Part shown: in pieces, positions 16,710-25,052 of the stretch | Numbering within the stretch: the stretch's first letter is position 1 | Layout: each line of letters starts with the position of its first letter | Origin: Paenibacillus mesophilus | GTDB lineage: Bacteria > Bacillota > Bacilli > Paenibacillales > NBRC-103111 | Reading direction: 5' to 3' | DNA length: 64,000 nucleotides | Assembly (NCBI RefSeq): GCF_005938385.1 | Contig: NZ_VCRA01000010.1 | Location: 186,001 to 250,000, forward strand | Position numbers and translations under genes: made by a program | Notes under the pieces: model-generated | Databases searched by the model: none | What the model was told of the DNA's origin: nothing | Seen by the model: the letters and a program-made list of their open reading frames with translations, nothing else

Positions 16710-19178
16710 ATGAAGAGGGGAACAATACCGGTCAAGGCGCTCCTTTGGCTGCTGATCGTAAGTTTGGGCTGTGCCTTCGGGGGAGCTTCTCCCGTTTCGG
16801 CGGCGGACATGAACGAAATTCCGAACGTCATTCAACAAGTCACGTCGTCGGTCGTAGCCGTGATCGGGAAACCGGGAGAGGATGGGGGGAAGCCGTCCAA
16901 CCGGTTTGATCTGGCGCATGGGACGGGCGTAATCGTCCGCTCAGACGGATATATCGTGACCAACGCGCATGTCGTCAAAGATATGAGCAATATCGTGGTC
17001 GTCACGTCCGACGGCAAGTCATATCCCGGCAAGACGACGCACTTCGACGAGGAGAGCGACTTGGCGCTCGTCAAAATCGAGGCGGCGGGCTTAAAGCCGG
17101 CGGTATTCGCCTCTGCAAGCGATGTGAAAGTAGGCGAGACGGTCATTGCGATCGGCACCCCGATTTCGTTCGCGCTGCGCAATTCCGTGACGGTCGGCAT
17201 CGTCAGCGGCCTGGAGCGGGCGGTCAATTCGAAATACCAGCTGCTGCAGACGGATGCGGCGATCAATCCCGGGAACAGCGGAGGCGCACTCGTCAACATG
17301 AAGGGGAAGGTCGTCGGGATCAATACGATGAAATTCGCCGACTACTCGATCGACAGTCTCGGCTTCGCGATTCCGGTCGATACGGTGCAATACGTTCTGG
17401 ATCATTTTTTTACATACGGCAAGGTGATGAGACCTTATCTGGGCGTGGAGCTGGAGGAAAGCTGGGAAGCGGTTGTCGGCTTGCCGACGGAGGAAGAGCT
17501 GCGGATCGCTTATGTCGATCCCGATTCGCCGGCCGCCAATGCGGGCATCAAGCAGGGGGACATCGTGATCCAGTTCGACCAGTCTTCCGTCAAGACGATT
17601 GTCGAGTTCAATGAATTGATGAAGAAATATTTGCCCAAGCAGACCGTGAAAGTAACGCTCAAATCCGGCGGCCAGACCGTAACCCGCGAGGTCGTACTGG
17701 GTGAGGAGGCGAACGCCGGCTCCGATTGGGTGCGGACGTCCGACGGCACCTACATCGATTCGGACCGGGGCAAGACGAGGATCGGAGACAGCCATTTCGG
17801 CTGGTCGCTGAAATATCCGGCCGGGCTGATTAAAGCCAGGCAGTCGGAAGAAGGGGACACCGTCATGTTCGCCGACTCCAAAGGGGAGTTCGCCCTGAAC
17901 GTCACCGTAGAGGAGAAGCAGAGCGAGGACTTGTCTCCGGTCGGTCTGCTCCGCAAAGCGCTGGCCAAATCGGGCGATCTCGTTCTGGAGAAGCAGTACG
18001 TGGAGCGAAACGAAGGCTCTTACGCGAAAATTGTAGGGAAAACGTCGTCCGGCTCGTACTATGAGAATAGAGCTTTTCTGAAAGGGAGCAGCATTTATTA
18101 CGTTCTGCTTTACGTGCAGAGCGAAGAAAACTACAAGAACAGCTTCAAGCAAAATACGTATCTCGATTTGCTGGACAGCTTCCGGCTGACGTTCGACACG
18201 AAGGACGACGCGTTGAAGGACATTTCCGTCTATAAGGACGGCGACACCTCCTATACGAATGAATACGGGCTGACGTTCGAGCTGCCGTCCGACTGGAGCG
18301 AGAGCGCTTATGCGGACGAGCCGACCTACACGAACAAAGACAATTCGGTGCAGGTGGCGTTCCGGGTCACTTCCGCGTCTTCCGGCGATACGCTGGATGC
18401 TTGGACCGAACGGGAGCAGAAACGGTTCGAGGACAGCTACGTGGAGGCAAGCCGCAAAGTGGGCGGCTGGCACGAATTCGAGCTCGGCGGGGGTGTTCCG
18501 GCGAAGGAAAACCGCTATTCTTCGGCTTTGGGAGAGGACTGGGAGTCCCGGCATACGATCTACTTCATCAAGGACAAGTACAAATACGAAATCGACGTGA
18601 CGTTCTTCGAGGAAGACGGAGGAGCCGATCTGGAGGAGTTTCTCCGCAAGCTCAAGACGTCCTTGTCCATATCGAAGGACGATATGAATGCGAGACTCGG
18701 CTTCATCCAGGATGAGAATGAGCTGCTCGATCCGAACCGGACGATTACAGTGCGTAATGCGAAATACAAATACTCGGTGAAAATTCCGGAAACTTGGGAA
18801 TCCGTATCCGGTTATTACGGGGCGGAGGGCGAGGCGGACGTCTCCTATATGTTTGACGGCGGCTCGTTCGAGATCGAAGCCGACGACCGCGGCAAGCTGG
18901 ACGCTGTCGTAGAGGATTTGGAGCAGTCATACAAGAAAAGCGCCGAGAACGATAACAAGTTCAAGTATGAAGCGACCGAAGAGACGGTATTCGGTCAGCC
19001 GGCGCGAAAGTTCGCGATCGAGTACAAGACGAAAAAAGCGCCTTACAAGGAAACGGTGTACGTGCTCGCCAAAGGCAATATCGTCTATACGGTGACCATG
19101 CAATTGGATGATGCGGCCCATACCGAGGCGAATGCAAACCGGATGGAGCAGGCATTCGGGTCAATCGTACTGGACTGA
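16710..19178 (+). CDS. HtrA/DegP-like serine protease with three C-terminal repeats
   Basis: 822 residues with a Sec signal peptide (residues ~1-31, cut near VSAAD). The trypsin-like domain has a full triad: His in TNAHVV (~86), Asp in ESDLALVKI (~116) and Ser in NPGNSGGAL (~190). A PDZ domain spans ~240-330 (RPYLGVELEE, AGIKQGDIVIQFDQ). Beyond it lie ~470 extra residues arranged as three related modules starting near 357, 514 and 680, each opening with a pattern like YG.SfelP..W. These resemble PsbP/Mog1-type folds. Typical bacterial HtrA ends after the PDZ, so this is an extended form, likely secreted and unanchored. GAGAGAGGA precedes the ATG. Confidence 0.9.
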   Translation: MKRGTIPVKALLWLLIVSLGCAFGGASPVSAADMNEIPNVIQQVTSSVVAVIGKPGEDGGKPSNRFDLAHGTGVIVRSDGYIVTNAHVVKDMSNIVVVTSDGKSYPGKTTHFDEESDLALVKIEAAGLKPAVFASASDVKVGETVIAIGTPISFALRNSVTVGIVSGLERAVNSKYQLLQTDAAINPGNSGGALVNMKGKVVGINTMKFADYSIDSLGFAIPVDTVQYVLDHFFTYGKVMRPYLGVELEESWEAVVGLPTEEELRIAYVDPDSPAANAGIKQGDIVIQFDQSSVKTIVEFNELMKKYLPKQTVKVTLKSGGQTVTREVVLGEEANAGSDWVRTSDGTYIDSDRGKTRIGDSHFGWSLKYPAGLIKARQSEEGDTVMFADSKGEFALNVTVEEKQSEDLSPVGLLRKALAKSGDLVLEKQYVERNEGSYAKIVGKTSSGSYYENRAFLKGSSIYYVLLYVQSEENYKNSFKQNTYLDLLDSFRLTFDTKDDALKDISVYKDGDTSYTNEYGLTFELPSDWSESAYADEPTYTNKDNSVQVAFRVTSASSGDTLDAWTEREQKRFEDSYVEASRKVGGWHEFELGGGVPAKENRYSSALGEDWESRHTIYFIKDKYKYEIDVTFFEEDGGADLEEFLRKLKTSLSISKDDMNARLGFIQDENELLDPNRTITVRNAKYKYSVKIPETWESVSGYYGAEGEADVSYMFDGGSFEIEADDRGKLDAVVEDLEQSYKKSAENDNKFKYEATEETVFGQPARKFAIEYKTKKAPYKETVYVLAKGNIVYTVTMQLDDAAHTEANANRMEQAFGSIVLD

Positions 19179-19188
19179 CTAATGGGTG

Positions 19189-19232
19189 CAGGGGTCTCCC
19201 GGAGCGATGAGCCCGGGGGAGTCCCTGTTTAC
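19189..19232 (+). terminator. Hairpin after protease gene
   Basis: AGGGG.CTCCCGG paired with CCGGGGGAG.CCCT, followed only by GTTTACG. An imperfect stem and weak T-run mean partial termination or an RNA-stability element before the next gene. Confidence 0.4.
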
Positions 19233-19265
19233 GTCGATACAAGAAAAGAAAGGGAGGACTTGACG

Positions 19266-19529
19266 ATGAAATGGGAAATTATCGACGCGGAGATGGTGTA
19301 CAGCAAGGAGGAGGGCTACTTGGGCAAAGTGCGCTTCTCGCTGGAAGGACAGCGGTCCCGCTATGAAATAACGCTGCAAAGCAAGAAGGGCAACGAGTGG
19401 AGCTACAGCCTGAATTTCACGGAGGAGTCCGGCATCGAGGCGGAAATCGAAGCTGCCGAAGAACGGCTGGAGGAGGACGACGAGCTGTTCGACGCGTTGG
19501 TGGAAGCGGCGAAAGCCAAGCTGCAGTAA
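19266..19529 (+). CDS. Small hypothetical acidic protein
   Basis: 87 residues, acidic, with a beta-rich first half (KWEIIDAEMVYSKEEGYLGKVRFSLEGQ) and an acidic helical C-terminus. The start at 19266 has GGGAGG at the right distance; the longer frame lacks support. No domain recognised. It lies 44 bases before an AcuI-type reductase gene and may share its transcript. Confidence 0.65.
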   Translation: MKWEIIDAEMVYSKEEGYLGKVRFSLEGQRSRYEITLQSKKGNEWSYSLNFTEESGIEAEIEAAEERLEEDDELFDALVEAAKAKLQ

Positions 19530-19573
19530 TCTTAAATGGCTCAAACTTCTTTAGGCTGACAGGAGGACGCATA

Positions 19574-20569
19574 ATGGGAACTTTTCGCGCTTTATTCGTG
19601 GAGAAGGAAGAAGACCGCTGCTTCACCCGGGTGGCCGCCATTACGGAGAAAGATTTGCCGCCGGGCGATGTTACGATCCGGGTAGCCTATTCCGGCGTCA
19701 ATTACAAGGACGGGCTTGCGGTCCGGGCTGACGGGAAAATCGTAAGCGCCTACCCGTTTATCCCCGGCATCGACCTGTCCGGTACGGTAGAGCAGTCCGC
19801 CGACGAGCGGTTCCGGGTAGGTGACCGCGTCCTGGTTACCGGCTATGGACTCGGCGTATCCCACTTCGGAGGCTTCAGCGAAGCGGCGCGCGTGCCCGGC
19901 GATTGGATCGTCCCTGTGCCTGACGGACTGAGTCTGCGCGAGGCGATGATTATAGGAACGGCGGGGTTTACGGCTGCATTATCGATCGAGCGTCTGCAGG
20001 ACAACGGCGTGCAGCCGGGACTCGGTCCGGTGGCCGTCACCGGCGCGACGGGCGGCGTGGGCAGCATGGCGGTTGCGCTGCTGGCCTCGCTCGGGTACGA
20101 AGTCGCAGCCGGTACGGGCAAACCGGACGCGGCCGGCTTCTTGCGCGAGCTCGGCGCCGCAGCCGTTCTGAACCGGGAGGAGATTGCCGGTGCGGTTCAT
20201 AAGCCGCTGCAGAAGGAGCGTTGGGCGGGCGCCGTCGATCCGGTAGGAGGGCCGGGGCTGGCCGGGCTTCTGGGCGCCGTGCGTTACGGCGGCGCCGTGG
20301 CGGTCAGCGGATTGACCGGCGGAGCCGAGGTGCCGGCTACCGTATTCCCGTTTATTTTGCGGGGCGTGAGCTTGCTCGGGATCGATTCGGTCCGATGCCC
20401 GCACGAGACCCGCGTCCGGATCTGGGAGCGGCTCGCTCGGGAGTGGAGACCTACCGGCGGATACGACCGGCTGGTCGCGGACGAGGTCGGACTTGATGGA
20501 CTGGAGCAGTCGCTCGCCTCGATTATCGGCGGGGAATCGAGGGGCCGGGTTTTAGTAAAAATAAGTTGA
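19574..20569 (+). CDS. Acrylyl-CoA reductase/quinone oxidoreductase family (AcuI/YhdH-like)
   Basis: 331-residue zinc-independent medium-chain reductase. The GroES-like half contains YSGVNYKDGLAVRADGKIV..PFIPGIDLSGTV, the hallmark of the YhdH/AcuI branch. The Rossmann half has GATGGVGSMAVALLASLGYEV for NADPH. Family members reduce acryloyl-CoA or other enones using NADPH. Zinc-ligand cysteines are absent. GGAGG lies just before the ATG. Cytoplasmic. The substrate here is not known. Confidence 0.9.
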   Translation: MGTFRALFVEKEEDRCFTRVAAITEKDLPPGDVTIRVAYSGVNYKDGLAVRADGKIVSAYPFIPGIDLSGTVEQSADERFRVGDRVLVTGYGLGVSHFGGFSEAARVPGDWIVPVPDGLSLREAMIIGTAGFTAALSIERLQDNGVQPGLGPVAVTGATGGVGSMAVALLASLGYEVAAGTGKPDAAGFLRELGAAAVLNREEIAGAVHKPLQKERWAGAVDPVGGPGLAGLLGAVRYGGAVAVSGLTGGAEVPATVFPFILRGVSLLGIDSVRCPHETRVRIWERLAREWRPTGGYDRLVADEVGLDGLEQSLASIIGGESRGRVLVKIS

Positions 20570-20666
20570 ATTTTTGCCCGATTGCAGCGGACAGCCACTA
20601 GCCAGCATACTGGGATGTTGTGGTAAAATAGGACTATATGCTTAGCGATAAGGGGATAAGCGTCCT

Positions 20667-22127
20667 ATGAAATTCCATGGATTTGTCGGACCTTTGCTTG
20701 CCGTTGCGATTCCGCTGCTGCTCTTCGAGTTTTTGCGGTCATGGTCGTCTCTCGACGTCTCGATGAACCATCCGCATGGTCACTTCTACATCGTCAGCTC
20801 CGTCGCGCTGCTTGCCACCATTATCGCTTTGATGGTTGGCATCGCCGGAAGCCGGCTGCGGAACATCGAGATCAGCTTCCTGTCCCTCGCCTTTATTTCG
20901 CTCGCCGAAATGTTCACCGTCCATGGTTTCTCCACGCCCGGACTTGTCATGAGCCCGTCTCCGCTGCCGGGAATCGCCGCCCAGCTAAGCGTTCTCCTTG
21001 CGGCTATATGGCTCTGGCTGTCTTCCTTGTCGTCGGATCATGTCTTGGTAGCACGATTGTCGCACTGGAAAAGCTACCTCGTCCCGGTCTGGACCGCAGC
21101 ACTCGGGTTATTCGCCATGATCGGGATCCTTGTTCCCGAAGTCGTCAGCATCGTTCCGTTTAACCGCAATCCGATTAAGGCCGTCGTTGCCGTCACCACC
21201 ATCGTGCTGAACCTGATCACGATGTACCGGTACAATCAATCGTACCGGTATTCCCGATTTCCGCTGCAGCTGTCGATCGTATACAGCTCGGGATGGCTCG
21301 TCGCCGCCCAGATCATTATGGTATCGGGCACAACGTGGATGCTCAGCTGGTGGCTGTACCATTTCCTCCTCCTGCTCTCGATGCTCGTCATGATCGTCGG
21401 GCTCGTTCTTCAATATGCATCGAAGAAATCGATCTCGGGCGCCATGAAGGCGTTGTTCACGAAAGATCCGATCGAAAGAATTACGAACAGCATCTCCCCT
21501 AGCGTGAAAGCGCTAATTTTGGCAACCGAAACGAAAGATCCATATACGGCCGGACATAACTTCCGGGTGACGATGTACGCGCTCCGGCTGGCCGAAGAAA
21601 TGCAGGCGTCACCGGAGCAATTGCGGGCGTTGGCCCAAGGGGCTATCGTGCACGATGTCGGGAAAATTAACGTACCGGATTCGATCCTGAACAAGCCGGG
21701 CAGGCTGACCGACGAGGAGCGCAGCATCATCGAGCTGCATCCCGTCAAGGGCTACGAGTTGTGCCGCAATCTCGGATTCATGAAGGAAGAGCTGCAAATC
21801 ATAAGATCCCATCACGAACGTTGGGACGGGACGGGGTACCCGGATAAGCTGCGGGGGGAACAAATTCCACTGCTCGCCCGGATCATTGCCGTAGCGGACG
21901 TCTACGATGCGCTTTCGTCGAACCGTTCCTACCGCCAAGCCAGGTCGCACAGCGAAACGATCGCGTTCCTGCACGATCATAAAGGGACCCACTTCGATCC
22001 GGATTGCGTGGAAGCTTGGATACGGCTGTGCGAGCGCGACCCGCAAGTGTATCAGTATCCGGCCAGAATGATTCAGGAAGGCGGCATGCCTGCTGCCGTG
22101 GCCGCTTCCGGCGGCGTTTCGATATGA
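20667..22127 (+). CDS. Membrane HD-GYP c-di-GMP phosphodiesterase
   Basis: 486 residues. About eight membrane helices occupy residues ~5-255. A C-terminal HD-GYP domain (residues ~275-460) has the metal-binding HD (IVHDVGKINVP, ~328) and the signature HHERWDGTGYP. This gives the exact GYP-type motif HHE..DG.GYP, so hydrolysis of cyclic di-GMP is expected. The multi-helix N-terminus presumably senses a membrane or extracellular cue. Monocistronic, converging on the AI-2E transporter gene. Confidence 0.9.
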   Translation: MKFHGFVGPLLAVAIPLLLFEFLRSWSSLDVSMNHPHGHFYIVSSVALLATIIALMVGIAGSRLRNIEISFLSLAFISLAEMFTVHGFSTPGLVMSPSPLPGIAAQLSVLLAAIWLWLSSLSSDHVLVARLSHWKSYLVPVWTAALGLFAMIGILVPEVVSIVPFNRNPIKAVVAVTTIVLNLITMYRYNQSYRYSRFPLQLSIVYSSGWLVAAQIIMVSGTTWMLSWWLYHFLLLLSMLVMIVGLVLQYASKKSISGAMKALFTKDPIERITNSISPSVKALILATETKDPYTAGHNFRVTMYALRLAEEMQASPEQLRALAQGAIVHDVGKINVPDSILNKPGRLTDEERSIIELHPVKGYELCRNLGFMKEELQIIRSHHERWDGTGYPDKLRGEQIPLLARIIAVADVYDALSSNRSYRQARSHSETIAFLHDHKGTHFDPDCVEAWIRLCERDPQVYQYPARMIQEGGMPAAVAASGGVSI

Positions 22128-22152
22128 TGCGGGTGCAAGGCTGCTCGAGCGG

Positions 22153-23295
22153 CTAGCTTTTCTCGGGCTCATAGAGCCGGGATCGCACCTTGAACCATCG
22201 GAACAGGTGTACGAAGATCACCTTTAGAACCGCATAGCCCGGAACGGCGAGGATCACTCCCAAGATCCCAAACAGCTTGCCGGACGTCAAGATGACGAAC
22301 AAAATCGTAATCGGGTGGATATGCAAATTTTTGCCCATAATTTGCGGCGAGATGAACTTGCCTTCCACCAGCTGAACGATCGTCCAGACGATGATCATCT
22401 TCAGCAGCATGAACGGCGAAGTGACGATGGCGATAATCAGGGCCGGTGTGATGGCAATCACCGGTCCCAAGTAAGGGACGACGCTCGTGCAAGCGGCGAA
22501 CACGGCCAGTACGAGAGAATAGTCTAAGCCGATGACCAAGTAGCCGACATATAGCAGCATGCCGATACAGAAGCTGACAATAATTTGGCCCCGGATATAG
22601 GAGCTGATCTGACGGTTCATCTCCGACATGACTTTGTACGTTTCCCCGCGAAGCGAGGTCGGTACGAATTGCAACAAGTAATGGGGAAGCCGCCTGCCAT
22701 CCTTGAGCAAGTAAAATAAAATGAGCGGCACGGTCAAGATCGACAGGATGACTTCGGTCACCGCCCCTACTACGGCGCCGATGCTTGTCCAGGCGTTATT
22801 TACGAATTTGGACAGCTGTCCCGTCACCCGCTCCACATAATCGGCAGGATTGAAGCTGAGCGTCTCCCTTGCTTGTTCCAGCAATCCGCTTCCGACGATT
22901 TGTTCGAATTGAAGCTCCACCTGCTTGCTGTATCTCGGGAAATTGTCGAGCAGGCTCCGAACCTGCCCTTGTATAAAAGGAACTACGATCGTGATCAGAA
23001 GCGCTATGATCGCGGCGATCAGCAAATATAGAATAAGGATCGAATAGACTCTCTTGACGCCATTCTTCTCCAGCAGATCCACGGCCGGATTCAGCAAATA
23101 AAAGACGATGCCGGTGAGCAGAATAGGGAGAAATACCGTTTTGACCAGTGCGACGAAGGGCAGGAACACGTAAGGAATCGTCGAAAATACGCGTATGTTC
23201 AAGCCGATCAGCAGCAAGACGAGCAAACCGAGCACGAACCGGTTGTTCATGATCAATCTTTTGAACCGTTCCGTCCAAACCTTATCGTTGTCCAC
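22153..23295 (-). CDS. AI-2E family transporter
   Basis: A membrane protein of ~380 residues in the YhhT/TqsA-like AI-2E exporter superfamily. Several helices flank a soluble middle loop (SLLDNFPRYSKQVELQFEQIVG) before the conserved C-terminal part (GQIIVSFCIGMLLYVGYLVIGLDYSLVLAVFAACTSVVPYLGPVIA, KNLHIHPITILFVILTSGKLFGILGVILAVPGYAV). I prefer the GTG at 23295 (GGGGGA seven bases upstream); a TTG at 23316 with a more distant GGAAGG is possible. Family members export small molecules or act as Na+/Li+ antiporters; the substrate is unknown. Confidence 0.88.
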   Translation of the reverse strand: MDNDKVWTERFKRLIMNNRFVLGLLVLLLIGLNIRVFSTIPYVFLPFVALVKTVFLPILLTGIVFYLLNPAVDLLEKNGVKRVYSILILYLLIAAIIALLITIVVPFIQGQVRSLLDNFPRYSKQVELQFEQIVGSGLLEQARETLSFNPADYVERVTGQLSKFVNNAWTSIGAVVGAVTEVILSILTVPLILFYLLKDGRRLPHYLLQFVPTSLRGETYKVMSEMNRQISSYIRGQIIVSFCIGMLLYVGYLVIGLDYSLVLAVFAACTSVVPYLGPVIAITPALIIAIVTSPFMLLKMIIVWTIVQLVEGKFISPQIMGKNLHIHPITILFVILTSGKLFGILGVILAVPGYAVLKVIFVHLFRWFKVRSRLYEPEKS

Positions 23296-23530
23296 GTTGT
23301 TACCATCCCCCGCCAAACCGATTTTGCAGCCTTCCGACGCGCTTTACAAAAAATCAATTGTTATGTTAAGCAGTAAACGCGAATAAAGATTAAATAATAA
23401 ACTGTTTTCGGCGAATTATCTGACATTTTGTAGCCAAATGGTCCAATAAGACCCCGTGCGAACCTTTGATCTTCACTGACGTTCCTTTATAATAGAAGAC
23501 ATAGTTTATTCTCAAGGGAGGTGTACCTGT

Positions 23531-23549
23531 CCGCCTCAAGGTAAGGCGG
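23531..23549 (+). promoter_or_regulatory. Hairpin over the ribosome binding region of CNNM gene
   Basis: CCGCCT-CAAGGTA-AGGCGG lies 12 bases upstream of the TTG start, and its 3' arm merges with the only plausible Shine-Dalgarno (AGGCGGGTAGG). It could limit translation or be part of a longer leader regulator. A second strong AAGGGAGG sits at 23514 with no in-frame start after it. Confidence 0.4.
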
Positions 23550-23561
23550 GTAGGAAATTAT

Positions 23562-24896
23562 TTGGATAGTGACCCTGGTCCGATAATCCTGAATTTGTCC
23601 TTGGCGTTAATTTTGGTGTTGCTGAACGGTTTTTTTGTAGCCGTGGAATTTGCCATGGTGAAAGCGAGAAGCAGCCGTATCGATGCTTTGGCCCTGGAGG
23701 GAAATATTAGGGCGAAATTCGCGAGCCGGATTCTGGGCAACATGAACGCCTATTTATCCGCTTGCCAGCTTGGCATTACGCTTACGTCTCTCGTTCTCGG
23801 TTGGTTGGGCGAGCCGACGATCGCGCGCATTATCGAGCCTATTCTGAGCAGAATGGGCATGCCGGACAGTATCATTCATATTATTGCCTTTATTATCGGA
23901 TTTACTATCGTTACCTCGTTTCATATTACGGTCGGGGAGCAAGTGCCCAAGACGTACGCGATCCGCAAATCGGAAGCGGTCACGTTATGGTCCGCGATCC
24001 CGATGATAGTGTTTTTCAAGATCATGTATCCGTTCATCTGGGTTTTGAACGGCGCTTCCAACTGGATGCTCCGCAAATCCGGAATCGAGCCGGAATCCGA
24101 GCACGACGCGGTGCATACCGAAGAAGAAATTCGTCTTCTTGTCAAGGAAAGCCATAAAGGCGGCTTTATTGACAACACGGAGTTGACGCTCGTGGACAAC
24201 GTGTTCGAGTTCACCGAAACCGTCGCGAGAGAAATCATGATTCCCCGTACGGAGCTTGCTTGCCTGTACGCGGATCGATCCTTCGAAGAAAACATGGAAA
24301 TCGCCACTACGGAAATGCGGACACGTTATCCGGTGTGCGACCCTGATAAAGATAATATAATCGGATTTATCCACATCAAAGATATACTGAAATCGAGAGA
24401 CGGTCTCGACACGATCCGTTCGATCGTCCGACCGATTATGAGCATCCCGGAATCGATGCCGATCAGCGCATTGCTGAAGATGATGCAGAAAAAACGGACG
24501 GAAGTCGCCCTGTTGATCGACGAATACGGCGGCACATCCGGTCTCGTGACGATGGAGGACATTTTGGAGGAGCTTGTCGGGGAAATTCATGACGAGTTCG
24601 ACGAAGAGAGACCGAGCATCGAGAAAAAAGACGAACATACGCACTCCGTAGACGGTCTGCTTCACATCGAAGAGTTCAACGACTATTTCGGTTTGGATAT
24701 CGAAACGGATGATTACGATACAATCGGCGGATGGGTATACTCGCAAGTGGAAATTCCGCCCAAGAAAAATCAACGCGTTGCATTCAAAGGCTATGAAATG
24801 ATTGTAGAAGAAGTCGACCATATGCGCGTCTCGCGATTGGTCGTCCGCAAGACGGCCGAAGATAGCGAGGATGAGGTCGTGTCGGTCGTATCTTGA
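23562..24896 (+). CDS. CNNM/CorC (HlyC) family transmembrane CBS protein
   Basis: 444 residues from a TTG. Domains in order: DUF21 (CNNM) with four helices at ~5-190 (LLNGFFVAVEFAMVKARSSRIDAL), a CBS pair at ~205-335 (REIMIPRTELACLY; VALLIDEYGGTSGLVTMEDILEELVGEI) and a CorC_HlyC domain at ~345-430. Members are magnesium or other divalent-cation exporters. The old 'hemolysin' label is historical. A strong terminator follows. The leader hairpin could couple expression to cations, but no known riboswitch was recognised. Confidence 0.92.
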   Translation: MDSDPGPIILNLSLALILVLLNGFFVAVEFAMVKARSSRIDALALEGNIRAKFASRILGNMNAYLSACQLGITLTSLVLGWLGEPTIARIIEPILSRMGMPDSIIHIIAFIIGFTIVTSFHITVGEQVPKTYAIRKSEAVTLWSAIPMIVFFKIMYPFIWVLNGASNWMLRKSGIEPESEHDAVHTEEEIRLLVKESHKGGFIDNTELTLVDNVFEFTETVAREIMIPRTELACLYADRSFEENMEIATTEMRTRYPVCDPDKDNIIGFIHIKDILKSRDGLDTIRSIVRPIMSIPESMPISALLKMMQKKRTEVALLIDEYGGTSGLVTMEDILEELVGEIHDEFDEERPSIEKKDEHTHSVDGLLHIEEFNDYFGLDIETDDYDTIGGWVYSQVEIPPKKNQRVAFKGYEMIVEEVDHMRVSRLVVRKTAEDSEDEVVSVVS

Positions 24897-24912
24897 TAGC
24901 GTTAAAAGTAAG

Positions 24913-24943
24913 CAGCTTGTGCTCCGGCACAGGCTGTTTTTTT
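24913..24943 (+). terminator. Terminator after CNNM gene
   Basis: CAGCTTGTGC-TCCG-GCACAGGCTG (one G-T pair) followed by TTTTTTT. Confidence 0.9.
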
Positions 24944-25052
24944 GTTCCCCCGACCGAAGGCCGGGCGGCGCTATAACCTGCGACGGTGTCGGCCCGCTTG
25001 GCCGGAGAGGTAAAATGAAATCGCCAAAACCAATCCGAGGGGGAATGGAAGT

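Noticed and set aside
17091..18554. 487-codon frame opposite the HtrA gene
   Set aside because: Antisense shadow of a GC-rich gene; the plus strand shows an intact protease triad and repeats.
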